Of a stretch of 64,000 nucleotides of DNA, positions 7,360 to 17,415 are shown one piece after another. Both the position numbers and the translations under genes were made by a program. The stretch is from Phycisphaerae bacterium (GTDB taxonomy: Bacteria; Planctomycetota; Phycisphaerae; JAJVII01). The DNA is taken from assembly GCA_022072085.1 (NCBI GenBank), contig JAJVII010000012.1:1-64000 (forward strand), in the 5' to 3' direction. The notes below the pieces were generated by a model. It searched no databases. It was not told the DNA's origin and was given only the letters and a program-made list of their open reading frames with translations. Position 1 is the first letter of the stretch; each line of letters opens with the position of its first letter.

Positions 7360-9690
7360 TCAGTTGTCCTTCCACGCCGCCAGCTTTTCTGCCATGGCCG
7401 ACTTCAGCCAGTCAATCGGCTCCTTCGCGGCGGCCCGTTCCATCACCGGCCGGGCCGCGGCGTCGTTCAGGCGGATCAGCGCCTCGAACGCCGCCTGACG
7501 AATCGCCTCGTCGCGGCTGGCCAGGTGCCGGCGGATCGGCGGGGCCGCTGACTTGACGCCGCAGGCCGCCAGGGCGGCCAGGACGTACGGCCGCGGGTAG
7601 TCGCCTCCGCGGTCCAGCGCCGCCAGCAGGGCCTCGGCGGCCGCCGGGTCGCCGATGCCGCCAAGTGCGACGGCTGCCAGTTCCATCGAGTCCGGATCGC
7701 CGGCATTGACCGCGGCGTTCATGATCTCGACCAGCGGCCCGACCGCCTCCTTTCCGCCGAAGATGCCCAGGGCCCGGATGTAGGCCCATCGGCCCGCCAG
7801 CCCCTTGGTCGTCCGCCAGCCCGGTTCCATCAGCGGGATCGCCTCGCGCAGGCCCAGCCGGGCGACCACCATGGCCGAGAAGCCCCGGAAGGATTCTTTG
7901 TCCTGCACGGCGGCCGGCTTGTCGTCCGGCACGTCATAGCGGATCTCGGGCGAGCCCTTCACCACCGCCAGCGCTACCGGGCGGCATATCGCCGGGTCCA
8001 GCGCCCACAGCGTCTGGATCGCATAGGTGCGCAGCCGCATGTCCTTCGTCTCGTTGAGCACCAGGTCGCGGACAGCCGGCGCCGCTGTTTCCGCCCCCAG
8101 CACGCGCAACGCGGCCAGCGCGTTGTATCGCTCCTTGCGGTCGGAGAGTTGCCCGATGTAGTCGGCAGCCGGTGCCATCTCTTTCGGCGGGCAGTCCCTG
8201 CTTATGATGTCCACGGTCGCGAAGGCCGCGTCGAACGGACCATCGTTGGCGGCCGGGCCGGTGTGCTCCAGCACTGTCACCGCCCGCTCGCCCTCAGCCG
8301 GGACGTTCTCATAGGTCAGCTTCGTGCAGGTGACGTCTTCCCACCGCCGCCCGGCGCACACGATCGTGTAGTCGGCTGGGGCTTTGTTCACCCGCGTCAC
8401 ATTCCGCTGGGCCCTGCCGGCGGCGTCCAGCCATTCGCACGTCATCTTCAGCGCCCGGCCGGCCGGGATGTCGGCGGCAACGTGGATGCGGTTGGTCCCC
8501 GGCATCAATGTTGGCAGGGCGAAGATGTTGTCCTGGAGCTGTGCCGTCCAGACGACCGAGTCGACACGCGTGCCCGGCGTGGTCTCCAGTTTCACCCAGG
8601 CCTCGTAACGGCCCCGCAGGGAAACCGTATCCTGCGGGCACAGGTTGACAGCCGTCGTGCCGTCGCGGGCCGGACCGACGGCCTCGCTCTGATGCAGGAG
8701 CTTCCAACTGTTGCCGCCGTCGATCGACAGCGAGAGCCTGAAGGTGTCCTTCTCCGCGGCCCGGCGGAAGCGGAGAAACCATTGCGAATCGGCGACAACG
8801 GCCGGGAATGTCCGGTGGAAGACCAGTCCGCCGCCGTCGGCCGGCGTCCCGTCAGCGGGCGTCAGCAGGAATCGGTCTTCGCTGCTGCCGGCGTGAATGA
8901 CGTAGGGCCCGTGCTCGAAACTGGTCAGGCCCTTGAGCCCGCCGAAGTTGTCGACCCAGAGGTTGGGCGGGCGCTTTTCTGAATAGGGCTGACCCCAGGC
9001 GCTGACGTGAAGGCCGCCGGGCGAGACGGAGATGTCGGCCAGCGGCGCGGGCGTCGTGGCGTGCGGGCAGGCGACCCAGCCCCAGTAGGCGAAGTCCCAG
9101 TCGATGTGGTTGCGTGGCGTGCGGCTGGGCCACTGGTAGAGCGAGAAGTCCCACATCAGGTCGTCCGGCGAGACGATCCGCGAGCCGTCGCGGGTGTAGG
9201 CGAACCAGCCCTCGGAGGTGTCCAGCGTGTGCCAGCGGGTCTGTCCGTCGTCGTCGCGCCACTCGGCCAGCACGACGGTGTGGCCGTTGAAGAAGCACTT
9301 GGTCGCCCGGTGGCCCATCGCCCGCCAGACCAGCTCGTAGACCCGCGAAAGCCCGTCGCACCAGTGGGCCGCGTAGACATTGAGAATCTTAATCGCGTCG
9401 TCGTGGATCTTGACGGTCCTGCCGTCCGGGCCGGGTTCCTCGGGGATGTGGCCGTTGGTGGAGGTGGAGAGGTGGCGGATCCACCGCCACACGGCCAGGG
9501 CCTTGTCGGTGTCGGTCTTTGCGTTCTCCAGGCGGCAGGCGTCCAGGCCGAACTGCCGCAGATCCCGCGCGTCCGGCCAGCGGTCGCAGGTGACGCGAAC
9601 GCCGGTGATGGCCGACGCCGGCCGGTCTCCGGCGGCCAGGACATGGGCGCCGAACAGCAGGGCGATCGCGGATACAAGCAGCAGTTTCAT
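7360..9690 (-). CDS. Exported transglutaminase-like protein with C-terminal HEAT repeats
   Basis: 776 residues. MKLLLVSAIALLFGAHVLAA is a signal peptide; ATG 9690 follows AAGGGAG. Residues 55-165 form a transglutaminase/papain-like core with the triad Cys111 (AAHWCDGLSRV), His137 (FNGHTVV) and Asp157 (HTLDTSEGW). The middle third is beta-rich. Residues about 510-770 are HEAT/PBS-lyase-like helical pairs (AAEALLAALDRGGD, KEAVGPLVEIMN, AAPPIRRHLASRDEAIRQAA). Such a combination suggests peptide or protein cleavage or crosslinking in the periplasm, guided by a helical repeat platform; no substrate is suggested by the neighbours. Last gene of a group with the M20 and kelch genes. Confidence 0.8.
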   Translation of the reverse strand: MKLLLVSAIALLFGAHVLAAGDRPASAITGVRVTCDRWPDARDLRQFGLDACRLENAKTDTDKALAVWRWIRHLSTSTNGHIPEEPGPDGRTVKIHDDAIKILNVYAAHWCDGLSRVYELVWRAMGHRATKCFFNGHTVVLAEWRDDDGQTRWHTLDTSEGWFAYTRDGSRIVSPDDLMWDFSLYQWPSRTPRNHIDWDFAYWGWVACPHATTPAPLADISVSPGGLHVSAWGQPYSEKRPPNLWVDNFGGLKGLTSFEHGPYVIHAGSSEDRFLLTPADGTPADGGGLVFHRTFPAVVADSQWFLRFRRAAEKDTFRLSLSIDGGNSWKLLHQSEAVGPARDGTTAVNLCPQDTVSLRGRYEAWVKLETTPGTRVDSVVWTAQLQDNIFALPTLMPGTNRIHVAADIPAGRALKMTCEWLDAAGRAQRNVTRVNKAPADYTIVCAGRRWEDVTCTKLTYENVPAEGERAVTVLEHTGPAANDGPFDAAFATVDIISRDCPPKEMAPAADYIGQLSDRKERYNALAALRVLGAETAAPAVRDLVLNETKDMRLRTYAIQTLWALDPAICRPVALAVVKGSPEIRYDVPDDKPAAVQDKESFRGFSAMVVARLGLREAIPLMEPGWRTTKGLAGRWAYIRALGIFGGKEAVGPLVEIMNAAVNAGDPDSMELAAVALGGIGDPAAAEALLAALDRGGDYPRPYVLAALAACGVKSAAPPIRRHLASRDEAIRQAAFEALIRLNDAAARPVMERAAAKEPIDWLKSAMAEKLAAWKDN

Positions 9691-9724
9691 GTCGCATACT
9701 CCCTTGTCGCAAGCGGTAGTGTGG

Positions 9725-11005
9725 CTACTTCGGCATGCTCATCGCCAGGGCCGCATAGAAGCGGGCGGCTGCCCGGATCGACGGGATATCCACATACTCG
9801 TCGTCGCCGTGGGCATTCTTGCCGCTGACGCCGTACATCACCGTCGGCACGCCGCCGTCACGGCTGAGCCAGTGCATGTCGGTGAAACCGCCGGTCATGC
9901 GGAAGCGGACGGGCTTGCCGACCAACTGCCGCAGCACCTTGCGAGCCAGCCGGGCGTGCGGATGGTCCGGGGCGATCGTGCCCGGGTCCACGCGCATCAG
10001 TTCGTCGATCCGGACCTTGAACGTCCCGTCGCGGCGGCAGACGTCGCGCAGGCAGCTGACGATCTCGGCCTTGGCAGCCGGGATGCTCTCCTCGGGGTTG
10101 ATGCGGCGGTCGATGGAGAAGACGAAGCGGTCGGGGATGGTGTTCACCTTGCCCGCCCCACCGCCGATCAGCCCGCCGGGCATGAGCGTCGGGCCCTTGG
10201 GAGTTCCGCTGCTGGTCGCCAGCCGCGTCCTGCGACCGGCCAGTTCGACGGCCAACTCGTCCAGCGCCGCCAGCAGCATGCGGCCTTTGCCCAGGGCGCT
10301 GACGCCGTTGGCAGGGTTGGACGCGTGGGCCGCCCGACCGAGCACGGTCACCAGCAGCCAGAGCACACCGCGATGGGCGTAGCCGATGCGATCGCCCGAC
10401 GCCCCTTCCAGCAGGACGGCGGCGTCCGGCCGGATCGCCCCGCTGTGGACCAGCCAGCCGAGTCCCGCGTGGCCGCCGGTCTCCTCGTCGGGCGTGAAGC
10501 TCAGCTCGATGTTCCACGGCGGCGTGACGCGGGCCTGCCGCATCGCCTGAATGGCGAAGACCGCAGCCGCGTCGGCGGCCTTCATGTCGCTGCTGCCGCG
10601 GGCGTAGAGCCGCCGGCCGCGCTCGGCCGCCTTGAACGGGTCGCGCGTCCAGCCCCCGGTCGGCGGCACGACGTCGTAGTGGCCGGTCATGTGCAGGGTC
10701 CGCGCAGCCCCCACGTCCCAACGGGCGATCAGGCTCGGCCGCGGATATCGCCCGCCGTGCTCGGGCACGAGGCGCTTCAGCTCGGCCTTGGGCACGTTGA
10801 CGACCCGCGTGGTCAGGCCGACGGCTTCCAGTTTCGCCTTCAGCGCCGCGACGCAGCGGCCGTAGTTCCGGCCCGGCGGGTTGACCGTGTCGATCGCGCA
10901 CAGGTCGGCGGTGAAGCGGACCATGGCCGGCACGAGCCGGTCGATCCGACGAAGCACTCCATCAACCGCCGGGGGCAAGGGGGCTGCACGCTTGCTGCGA
11001 GACAT
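9725..11005 (-). CDS. M20 family metallopeptidase/amidohydrolase (ArgE/DapE/ACY1-like)
   Basis: 426 residues. ATG 11005 is preferred over one 18 bases upstream because AAAGGAG lies eight bases before it. All metal ligands are present: His and Asp in TGHYDVVPP, Asp in RGSSDMKAADA, the Glu pair in PDEETGGHAG, and a C-terminal His in SGKNAHGDDEY. The family removes acyl or aminoacyl groups from amino acids or short peptides using two zinc or cobalt ions. No signal peptide, so probably cytosolic. Substrate unknown. Confidence 0.88.
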   Translation of the reverse strand: MSRSKRAAPLPPAVDGVLRRIDRLVPAMVRFTADLCAIDTVNPPGRNYGRCVAALKAKLEAVGLTTRVVNVPKAELKRLVPEHGGRYPRPSLIARWDVGAARTLHMTGHYDVVPPTGGWTRDPFKAAERGRRLYARGSSDMKAADAAAVFAIQAMRQARVTPPWNIELSFTPDEETGGHAGLGWLVHSGAIRPDAAVLLEGASGDRIGYAHRGVLWLLVTVLGRAAHASNPANGVSALGKGRMLLAALDELAVELAGRRTRLATSSGTPKGPTLMPGGLIGGGAGKVNTIPDRFVFSIDRRINPEESIPAAKAEIVSCLRDVCRRDGTFKVRIDELMRVDPGTIAPDHPHARLARKVLRQLVGKPVRFRMTGGFTDMHWLSRDGGVPTVMYGVSGKNAHGDDEYVDIPSIRAAARFYAALAMSMPK

Positions 11006-11065
11006 CAAACGGCTCCTTTCCAACGGGTGCGGAACGTCACGCGGGGTACTTCGGGCCGACCGCCG

Positions 11066-13357
11066 TCACTTGGCCAGCGCCGCCGCGTCCAGGCGGAACG
11101 CCAGCGGGGCGATCGGGCCCTCGAACTGCTGCGGCCACAGCAGCAGCGACAGCTTGTGAACCGGGTCATACAGCAGGGCGCACTCGTGGACAGCCTGCGA
11201 GTGCGGGGTCTTGATGTCCGGCGTCACCCAGCGGTTCTCGGCGCAGTGGTAGACGTGCGTCCAGTGCTCGTCGTCCTTGTCGGTCGGCCCGTAGGCCAGC
11301 ACCGCGTCGGCGTCGGGCACGTAGACCGCCTCGCGCGAGACGACGCCGCCGTCGGCCGGCGACGGATTGCGGACCCACTTGCCGTCGGCGAAACCGAAGA
11401 ACCACAGCTCCGGCTTGCCGCTCTTGCTGTCGCCGCTGAGGAAGATCAGCCGATCCCGCTTGCTGTCGTAGACCATCGTCATGTGCTCACGCTGGAACGG
11501 CCGATCGCTGTTGGCGATCTTGATCTCGTCCCAGCCGAAGGTCTCGGGCTTGCCGGCCTCGCCGGTGAAACGATAGAGCCGCCCGCTGTTGCCCCACGTG
11601 TCCCGGGCGTCGTGCTGGTAGACGACCACGCCGGTGGGGGTGTCGATGGCGATCGGCGAGACCGACCCGCCGCCCGGGAACGGCTGGGGGACCAGCCGAT
11701 CCAGCCACGCCCGTTTCACCGGGTCATAGATCCAGGTCCACTTGATTACCTTGCCCGCGTCGCGGTCGAACCAGTCCGATCCGCCGGCGTCGGTGAAGAC
11801 GCCCACGTGCCGAACGCGATCATAAGCGCAGGTGTGCCGCATGTGGCGGGCCCAGGGCTGATTGAAGAACGTTCGGCCGGCCGGTCGGCGGGCCCACTGC
11901 CCGAAAGGGTCGGGCGTGTAGGCCGCGTCACGGTCGATGTTCCAGCGGTTGGTCGCGACGTCGTAGAACGCCATGTCTGTGCCCTGATAGCCGCTGTGTC
12001 CGCCGCCCCACTTCATCGCCACGCCGCGGTCGCCGTCGAAGATGGCCGTCCCCCACGTTCGGCCATTGGTCGTCCGCGGCGGCTTGAGGTCCACCCACTG
12101 ATTCGCGGGCAGCTTGGCCAGTTCCGCTGCCGTCTTCTCGGGTTCCGGCGCAGGCGCCTGGCTGTACCACGCCACGGTCCGGTCGGCCTTGAGCCCGAAC
12201 GTCCCCTGCGGCACGCCGCCGAACTTTGCGGCCTCCGGCGAGTCCGCTGCCACGCGCATCGCAGGGTCGTAGGCGAACCGCCAGGTCCGCCGGTTGTGAC
12301 GGTTCAGGTCGCACGCGACCAGGATCGCCTCGTCGCTGCCGGGCAACGCCTCGGCCGAGAGCCAGTCGGCCCGCGGGGCGGTCGCGTTCACAGGCGACCA
12401 GGCGTCGGCCGACACGTCGTAGACCCACACCTGGTTGGCCAGTTTCTGGGCCTTCTGCCAGTCGGCCCAGACGCGTCCGCCGATCAGCAGAACCAGGCCC
12501 GACTTGGGCAGGTAGGTCATCGCGTGACAGCTTCGCGGCGGGGGCGAAACCTTCGGTTGCCGCTGCTGCCACTCGTGCCTGGCCGGGTCGAAGACCCACG
12601 TGTCGGCCAGGCCGCGATCCTGGCCGTCGCCGCCGAAGAGCACCATCAGCTTGTCCCGGCTGTCGTAGACCAGGCGGCTGTTGCAGCGCGGCGGCGGCTC
12701 GACCTTCAGGTCCAGCTTCTTCCACGTGTCGTTGGTGCAGTCCAGCGCCCAGGTGTGAGGCCGGCCATCGGGGGCGTCAACTCCTCCGCCGCCGAACAGG
12801 ATCGCCTGGCGGCCAACCGGGTCGTAGCACATCGCCCCCCACAGCAGCAGGGCTGGCGGCTGGGCCTTGTCGCCCACGTCATGGATCAGCTTCCACTCGC
12901 ACTTGGCCGGGTCGTAGCTGAAAGTCATCGAGCCGACATAGAAGAGCACCCGCTGATTCGCCTGGTCCCAGCAGCACTGGTAGAAGCTGGAATTGGGCCT
13001 GGGCAGCCTGATCCCGTCTCGCTCGTAGAAGCTCGCGGTCGGGGAGCATATCTCCCAGTCGCCCCATTCCTTGTATTGGCCGGCCCACTTGTCGGCCACC
13101 GCAGCCGGCAGCGCGTCGATCCACTTGCCCTGCTCGACGGGAAAGTGCATCGTCTCGGCGGCGGTCATCCTGATCCCGTGCACGCGAGTGCCCCAACTCA
13201 CCAGGGCGTTGATCGTGGGCGCATAGATCACCTGGCTGAAGGGATGCCCGCCGGTGTCCTGCGAGAGCGGCCTGAACGGGCCGGGGGCCTCGTCGGCGCC
13301 GGCGGCGGCGTTGGCGAGGATCAGCAACCCGAATCCGAGGATCGACAATCTGCGCAT
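11066..13357 (-). CDS. Exported kelch-repeat beta-propeller protein
   Basis: 763 residues. ATG 13357 follows AGGAGG at six bases and opens the signal peptide MRRLSILGFGLLILANAAAG. Many kelch-like blades are seen, with the pattern MxYDP or LVYDSRDKLMVLFGGDG followed by DTWVFD and a W some 10 residues on (for example near residues 190-300, and again in the second half with NGRTWGTAIFDGDRG and MTMVYDSKRDRLIFLSGD). No catalytic site is seen. It may bind polysaccharide or protein at the cell surface. It heads the minus-strand group that continues with M20 and transglutaminase-like genes. Confidence 0.8.
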   Translation of the reverse strand: MRRLSILGFGLLILANAAAGADEAPGPFRPLSQDTGGHPFSQVIYAPTINALVSWGTRVHGIRMTAAETMHFPVEQGKWIDALPAAVADKWAGQYKEWGDWEICSPTASFYERDGIRLPRPNSSFYQCCWDQANQRVLFYVGSMTFSYDPAKCEWKLIHDVGDKAQPPALLLWGAMCYDPVGRQAILFGGGGVDAPDGRPHTWALDCTNDTWKKLDLKVEPPPRCNSRLVYDSRDKLMVLFGGDGQDRGLADTWVFDPARHEWQQRQPKVSPPPRSCHAMTYLPKSGLVLLIGGRVWADWQKAQKLANQVWVYDVSADAWSPVNATAPRADWLSAEALPGSDEAILVACDLNRHNRRTWRFAYDPAMRVAADSPEAAKFGGVPQGTFGLKADRTVAWYSQAPAPEPEKTAAELAKLPANQWVDLKPPRTTNGRTWGTAIFDGDRGVAMKWGGGHSGYQGTDMAFYDVATNRWNIDRDAAYTPDPFGQWARRPAGRTFFNQPWARHMRHTCAYDRVRHVGVFTDAGGSDWFDRDAGKVIKWTWIYDPVKRAWLDRLVPQPFPGGGSVSPIAIDTPTGVVVYQHDARDTWGNSGRLYRFTGEAGKPETFGWDEIKIANSDRPFQREHMTMVYDSKRDRLIFLSGDSKSGKPELWFFGFADGKWVRNPSPADGGVVSREAVYVPDADAVLAYGPTDKDDEHWTHVYHCAENRWVTPDIKTPHSQAVHECALLYDPVHKLSLLLWPQQFEGPIAPLAFRLDAAALAK

Positions 13358-13464
13358 GGCGACCTCCTGCACGTTGGCATCCCGTTGCGGCTTGCGTTAA
13401 CATTCCATGTTAGATTCCTGCTGGGGATTGGCAACCCTGCAACGCCTTCAGGCGGGGAGCGGCC

Positions 13465-15834
13465 ATGGCTCGATTCGCCTGCATCGGTCTGATCTCACTG
13501 GCTGTCTGCCTGCCTGCGCTGGGCGCCCCGCCGGCCAAACCGGCCACCTGGCGCGAGCAGCCGCTGAACGACGAGCTCGTGGACCAGACGATCCAGCGGG
13601 CGCTGGAGTACCTCTGGAAGGCCCGCAACGCCGACGGCAACTGGGAGTCGCTCACCGAAGCCGAGTATGCCAGGCAGATCAAGGACGTGAAGATTTCCGA
13701 CCAGCCCAACAACCCCGCGACCCAGTACGGCGGCCGAACCGCCCTGGTGCTGCTGGCGATGCTCAAGTGCGGCGTGAGCCCGGAGGATCCGCGATTCGAC
13801 AAGCCGCTGAAATGGCTGGCCGACCTGCGGCTCGAACGGACCTACGCGCGGGGCCTGCGGGCGGCGCTGCTGTCCAACCTCGGCCGATCCGGCGAGGGCT
13901 ACCGCCGCGTCATGGAGGACGACAAGGAGTGGCTGCTGGCAGCGATGCACTCGGACGGAACCTACGGCTACTGGAAGCCCCGGAATCAGCGGGCGCCGGC
14001 CAAGCCGCCGTCCGGACCGGCGACGTTCAGCAAGGAAACCACGGCGACGATGTTCAGCGATCTGTCCAACACGCAGTACGGGATCCTGGGCGTCTGGCAG
14101 CTCAACGACGCGGGCATCGAGATTCCGCAGAAGTACTGGCAGTATGTTCAGCACGGCTACCTTTCGCTCCAGCACAAGGACGGCGGCTGGAGCTACAGCG
14201 GCGGCCGACCCGATGATGTCAGTTACCAGAGCATGACCCTGGGCGGACTGGCCAGCCTGTTCATCGTCTGGGACAAGTACTACGCCGCCAACTGCGACCG
14301 GCAGCCCGACGCCAACCTCGTCCGCTCCGTCGATCGCGGACTGGACTGGCTGGGCAGGAATTTCTACCCCGCCGCCAACACCGGCCGACCCGACCCGCGC
14401 TGGTTCGTCCTCTACACCCTCTACGGCGTCGAGCGCGTCGGCGTGGCCAGCGGACTGAAATATTTCGGCGTCCACAACTGGTGGGACGAGTCGGCACGCT
14501 ACATCCTGCGTGCCCAACAGGCCGACGGGAGCTGGCCGGCGGCCCACACCGAGGCCCCTGCCCCGGTCAGCACCGCCTGGGCCCTGCTGTTTCTCTCCTA
14601 TGGCCGGGCGCCAGTGATCTTCAACAAGCTGGCTTACGGCGACGTGTCGCAGTGGAACAGCCGCCCGCGCGACCTGGCCCGACTGACCACGTGGATGCAC
14701 AAGACCTACGAGCAACTGTTCAACTGGCAGATCATGCCGATCGGCCGCCCTGTCAGCGAGCTGCTGGAGGCGCCGATCCTGCTGATGAGCGGGCAGAACC
14801 ACTTCGAACTGGACGCCGAGCAGAAGGAGAAGCTCAGGCAGTACATCCTCGGCGGCGGACTGCTGCTGGGCGAGGCGGCCGGCGGCAGCCACAACTTCAC
14901 CGTCGACTTCTACAAGCTCGTCCACGACCTCTTCCCCGACCTGGAGCTGACGCCCCTGCCGGCCGACCATCCGCTCTACACCGTCCAGTACCAGCTTGGC
15001 GAGCAGGCCAACGCCCTGCCCAAGCTCGTCGCCCTCACCAACGGCATCCGCATCCTCGTGCTCTTTTCGCCGTCCGATCTGGGCTGCACCTGGCAGCGCC
15101 ACGACATCAACCGCGGGCTGCCGATCTTCCAACTCGGCGGCAACCTGATGCAATACGTCTCCGACCGCGGCACGGGCCTGGTCGGCCGCGGCGGTTCCTA
15201 CATGGTCGCCGACAAGGGCAACAAACCGGCGGCGTCGGTGACGATCGGCCGGCTGATGTGGGGCAGCCGCTGGCAGTGCGACCCCGAGCCCAACGCCTGG
15301 CGGCGCGTTGACGTCGTCTGCCGCAACGCCAACCTCGCCTCGGTCGCCGCGCAGGAAACCGATCTGGCCCAGCCGCTTGACGCCAAGGCCGTCCCCATCC
15401 TCCACGTCACCGGCGTCGGCCCGCTGACGCTCAACGACGCCCAGAAGGCCAACCTCAGGAAGTACGTCGCCGACGGCGGGCTGCTGCTGGCTGACGCCGC
15501 GGGCGGCGGCGATGAGTTCGTCAACAGCTTCAGCAAGGTCGTCGCCGAATTCGTCGGCCAGCCGGTGCCGCTGATCCCCCCCTTCGCCGATCAGGTCGGC
15601 GAAGGCGGCAAGGTGCGGATGCGGCACATGGACAAGCTGCCCCGCGTCACGCGGCCGCTCAACGTCCTGGGCTGCCGCACCAGCGACGGCAAGTGGCAGG
15701 TGCTCCTCGTGCCCTGCGATCTGACCGCGGCGCTGGCCGGCTTCCCGAGCCTCCAGGCCAGCGGCCTGACCACGGAGTCAGCCGACTCGTTCATCGCCGC
15801 CCTGCTCAAGTGGCGCGGCCTCCAGGCCAACTGA
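13465..15834 (+). CDS. Squalene-cyclase-like toroid with two DUF4159-like domains (copy 1)
   Basis: 789 residues with signal peptide (MARFACIGLISLAVCLPALG); GGGGAG lies five bases before ATG 13465. Residues about 35-400 are alpha/alpha-toroid repeats of the prenyltransferase/squalene-cyclase type (ALEYLWKARNADGNWE, LSLQHKDGGWSY, ILRAQQADGSWPA). Two similar domains follow, starting APILLMSGQNHFELDAEQ (near residue 435) and VPILHVTGVGPLTLNDAQ (near 640), each with a GGGLLL-type turn, as in DUF4159 proteins. The catalytic DXDD motif of real cyclases is not evident. A paralog of the same layout lies at 44374-46719. Probably periplasmic. Function unknown. Confidence 0.8.
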   Translation: MARFACIGLISLAVCLPALGAPPAKPATWREQPLNDELVDQTIQRALEYLWKARNADGNWESLTEAEYARQIKDVKISDQPNNPATQYGGRTALVLLAMLKCGVSPEDPRFDKPLKWLADLRLERTYARGLRAALLSNLGRSGEGYRRVMEDDKEWLLAAMHSDGTYGYWKPRNQRAPAKPPSGPATFSKETTATMFSDLSNTQYGILGVWQLNDAGIEIPQKYWQYVQHGYLSLQHKDGGWSYSGGRPDDVSYQSMTLGGLASLFIVWDKYYAANCDRQPDANLVRSVDRGLDWLGRNFYPAANTGRPDPRWFVLYTLYGVERVGVASGLKYFGVHNWWDESARYILRAQQADGSWPAAHTEAPAPVSTAWALLFLSYGRAPVIFNKLAYGDVSQWNSRPRDLARLTTWMHKTYEQLFNWQIMPIGRPVSELLEAPILLMSGQNHFELDAEQKEKLRQYILGGGLLLGEAAGGSHNFTVDFYKLVHDLFPDLELTPLPADHPLYTVQYQLGEQANALPKLVALTNGIRILVLFSPSDLGCTWQRHDINRGLPIFQLGGNLMQYVSDRGTGLVGRGGSYMVADKGNKPAASVTIGRLMWGSRWQCDPEPNAWRRVDVVCRNANLASVAAQETDLAQPLDAKAVPILHVTGVGPLTLNDAQKANLRKYVADGGLLLADAAGGGDEFVNSFSKVVAEFVGQPVPLIPPFADQVGEGGKVRMRHMDKLPRVTRPLNVLGCRTSDGKWQVLLVPCDLTAALAGFPSLQASGLTTESADSFIAALLKWRGLQAN

Positions 15835-15967
15835 CGCGCGGTTCCATCGCGCCTTCTTTCGCCAGGCTCGGAATCGAGGATTCCGGGGTCTTCCCCGACC
15901 GTTGCAAACGGTCTCACGATGTCATAGAAACAGGCGTCGCCCGGCGGTCGTCGGGCCCGGAGACGTC

Positions 15968-17401
15968 ATGGCCGACCCCTCATCCTTCCTCGCGTTCGAT
16001 CTGGGCGCCAGCAGCGGGCGGGCGATGCTCGGCCGGCTCGCCGACGGTCGCCTGACGCTGGCTGAGGCCCATCGCTTCGCCAACGGCCCGATCGACGCCC
16101 CCGGGCCCATGCGCTGGAACCTCGGGCGGCTGGAGCGGGAGATCGCCCGCGGGCTGGAGGTCGCCCGGTCGCGGGCAGGCCGACTTGCCGCCGTCGGCGT
16201 CGACACCTGGGGCGTCGACTACGTGCTGCTCGGCCGCGGCGGTCAGGCGGTCGAACAGCCCTACCACTACCGCGACCATCGCACCGAGGGCGTCTGCGAC
16301 CGCGTCTGCGCCCGCGTCGGGCGCGAGCGGATCTTCGGCTGCACGGGCATCCAGTTCATGCCCTTCAACACCATCTTCCAACTCGCCGCCCACGACCCGG
16401 ACGTCCTGGCCCGGGCCGAGCGGATGCTGCTGATGGCCGACTACCTGGCGACGCGCCTGGGCGGCAGGCCCGTCGGCGAAGTCACGCTGGCCAGCACGAC
16501 CCAACTGCTCGACCCGCGGACGCGCCGCTGGGCCGACAGCCTGATCGCCGAGCTGGGCCTGCCGCGGGCGATCTTCCCGCCGCTCGTCGAGGCCGGCACG
16601 GTCGTCGGCGACTGCGGCGGGTCAGCCGTCGTCGCAACCGCCCACCACGACACGGGCGCCGCCGTCGCGGGCACGCCCGGCGCGGGCGACGACTGGGCGT
16701 TCCTCTCCTCGGGCACCTGGTCGATCCTGGGCCTGGAGCTGCGCGAGCCGGTCCTGACGCCCGAGGCTCTGGCTGCCAACGTCAGCAACGAACTGGGCGT
16801 CAACGGGACGGTGCGGCTGCTCAAGAACATCGCCGGCCTGTGGCCGCTCCAGGAGTGCCGCCGCCACTGGGCCGCCGCCGGCGACGACCGCGGCTGGGAC
16901 GAACTGGTCGCGCTGGCCGAGGCGGCGCCGCCGCTGGCCGGCGTGATCGACCCGGACGACGCCCGGTTCCTGGCCCCCGACGACATGCCGGCCGCCATCG
17001 CCGCCGCCTGCCGCGACGGCGGCCAGCCGCCGCCTTCGAGCATCGGGGCGACGGTTCGGCTGATCCTCGAATCGCTGGCCCTCAAGACGCGCTACACGCT
17101 GGAGCTGCTCCAGCGCGTGACCGGCAAGCCGATCCGCACGATCCACCTGATCGGCGGCGGCGTGCGGAACCGACTGCTCTGCCAGTGGACCGCCGACGCG
17201 ACCGGCTGCCGCGTGCTGGCCGGGCCGGTCGAAGCGACCGCGACGGGCAACCTGCTGGCCCAGGCGGTGGGCGTCGGGGCGATCGCCGGCTGGGCCGACG
17301 CCCGGGCGATCGTCCGCGCGTCGTTCGAGTTGGCCGACTACGACCCGCGCCCCTCGCGGGCGTGGCAGGACGCCTACGGAAGACTGTGCGACTTGATCTG
17401 A
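15968..17401 (+). CDS. rhaB: Rhamnulokinase
   Basis: 477 residues, the usual length. FGGY-kinase fold with N-terminal phosphate loop FLAFDLGASSGRAM, then VDTWGVDYVLLG, FMPFNTIFQLAAH, ASTTQLLDP and the ATP site SSGTWSILGLE, followed by KNIAGLWPLQECRRHW: together these are specific to RhaB rather than xylulo- or glycerol kinase. It phosphorylates L-rhamnulose to L-rhamnulose 1-phosphate with ATP in the cytosol. ATG 15968 follows GGAGA at five bases; an open frame upstream has no site. L-rhamnose isomerase follows after 14 bases, so the two are co-transcribed. The aldolase RhaD, a transporter and a regulator are not in the window. Confidence 0.92.
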   Translation: MADPSSFLAFDLGASSGRAMLGRLADGRLTLAEAHRFANGPIDAPGPMRWNLGRLEREIARGLEVARSRAGRLAAVGVDTWGVDYVLLGRGGQAVEQPYHYRDHRTEGVCDRVCARVGRERIFGCTGIQFMPFNTIFQLAAHDPDVLARAERMLLMADYLATRLGGRPVGEVTLASTTQLLDPRTRRWADSLIAELGLPRAIFPPLVEAGTVVGDCGGSAVVATAHHDTGAAVAGTPGAGDDWAFLSSGTWSILGLELREPVLTPEALAANVSNELGVNGTVRLLKNIAGLWPLQECRRHWAAAGDDRGWDELVALAEAAPPLAGVIDPDDARFLAPDDMPAAIAAACRDGGQPPPSSIGATVRLILESLALKTRYTLELLQRVTGKPIRTIHLIGGGVRNRLLCQWTADATGCRVLAGPVEATATGNLLAQAVGVGAIAGWADARAIVRASFELADYDPRPSRAWQDAYGRLCDLI

Positions 17402-17415
17402 AAACGGAGACGATC

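Noticed and set aside
9380-13492. A 1370-codon open frame on the plus strand
   Set aside because: Antisense to the M20 and kelch genes, both of which have full family motifs, signal peptide or ribosome-binding site on the other strand.
15870-15930. Possible hairpins and riboswitch before rhaB
   Set aside because: Only 5-6 bp stems with no known aptamer pattern and no T run.
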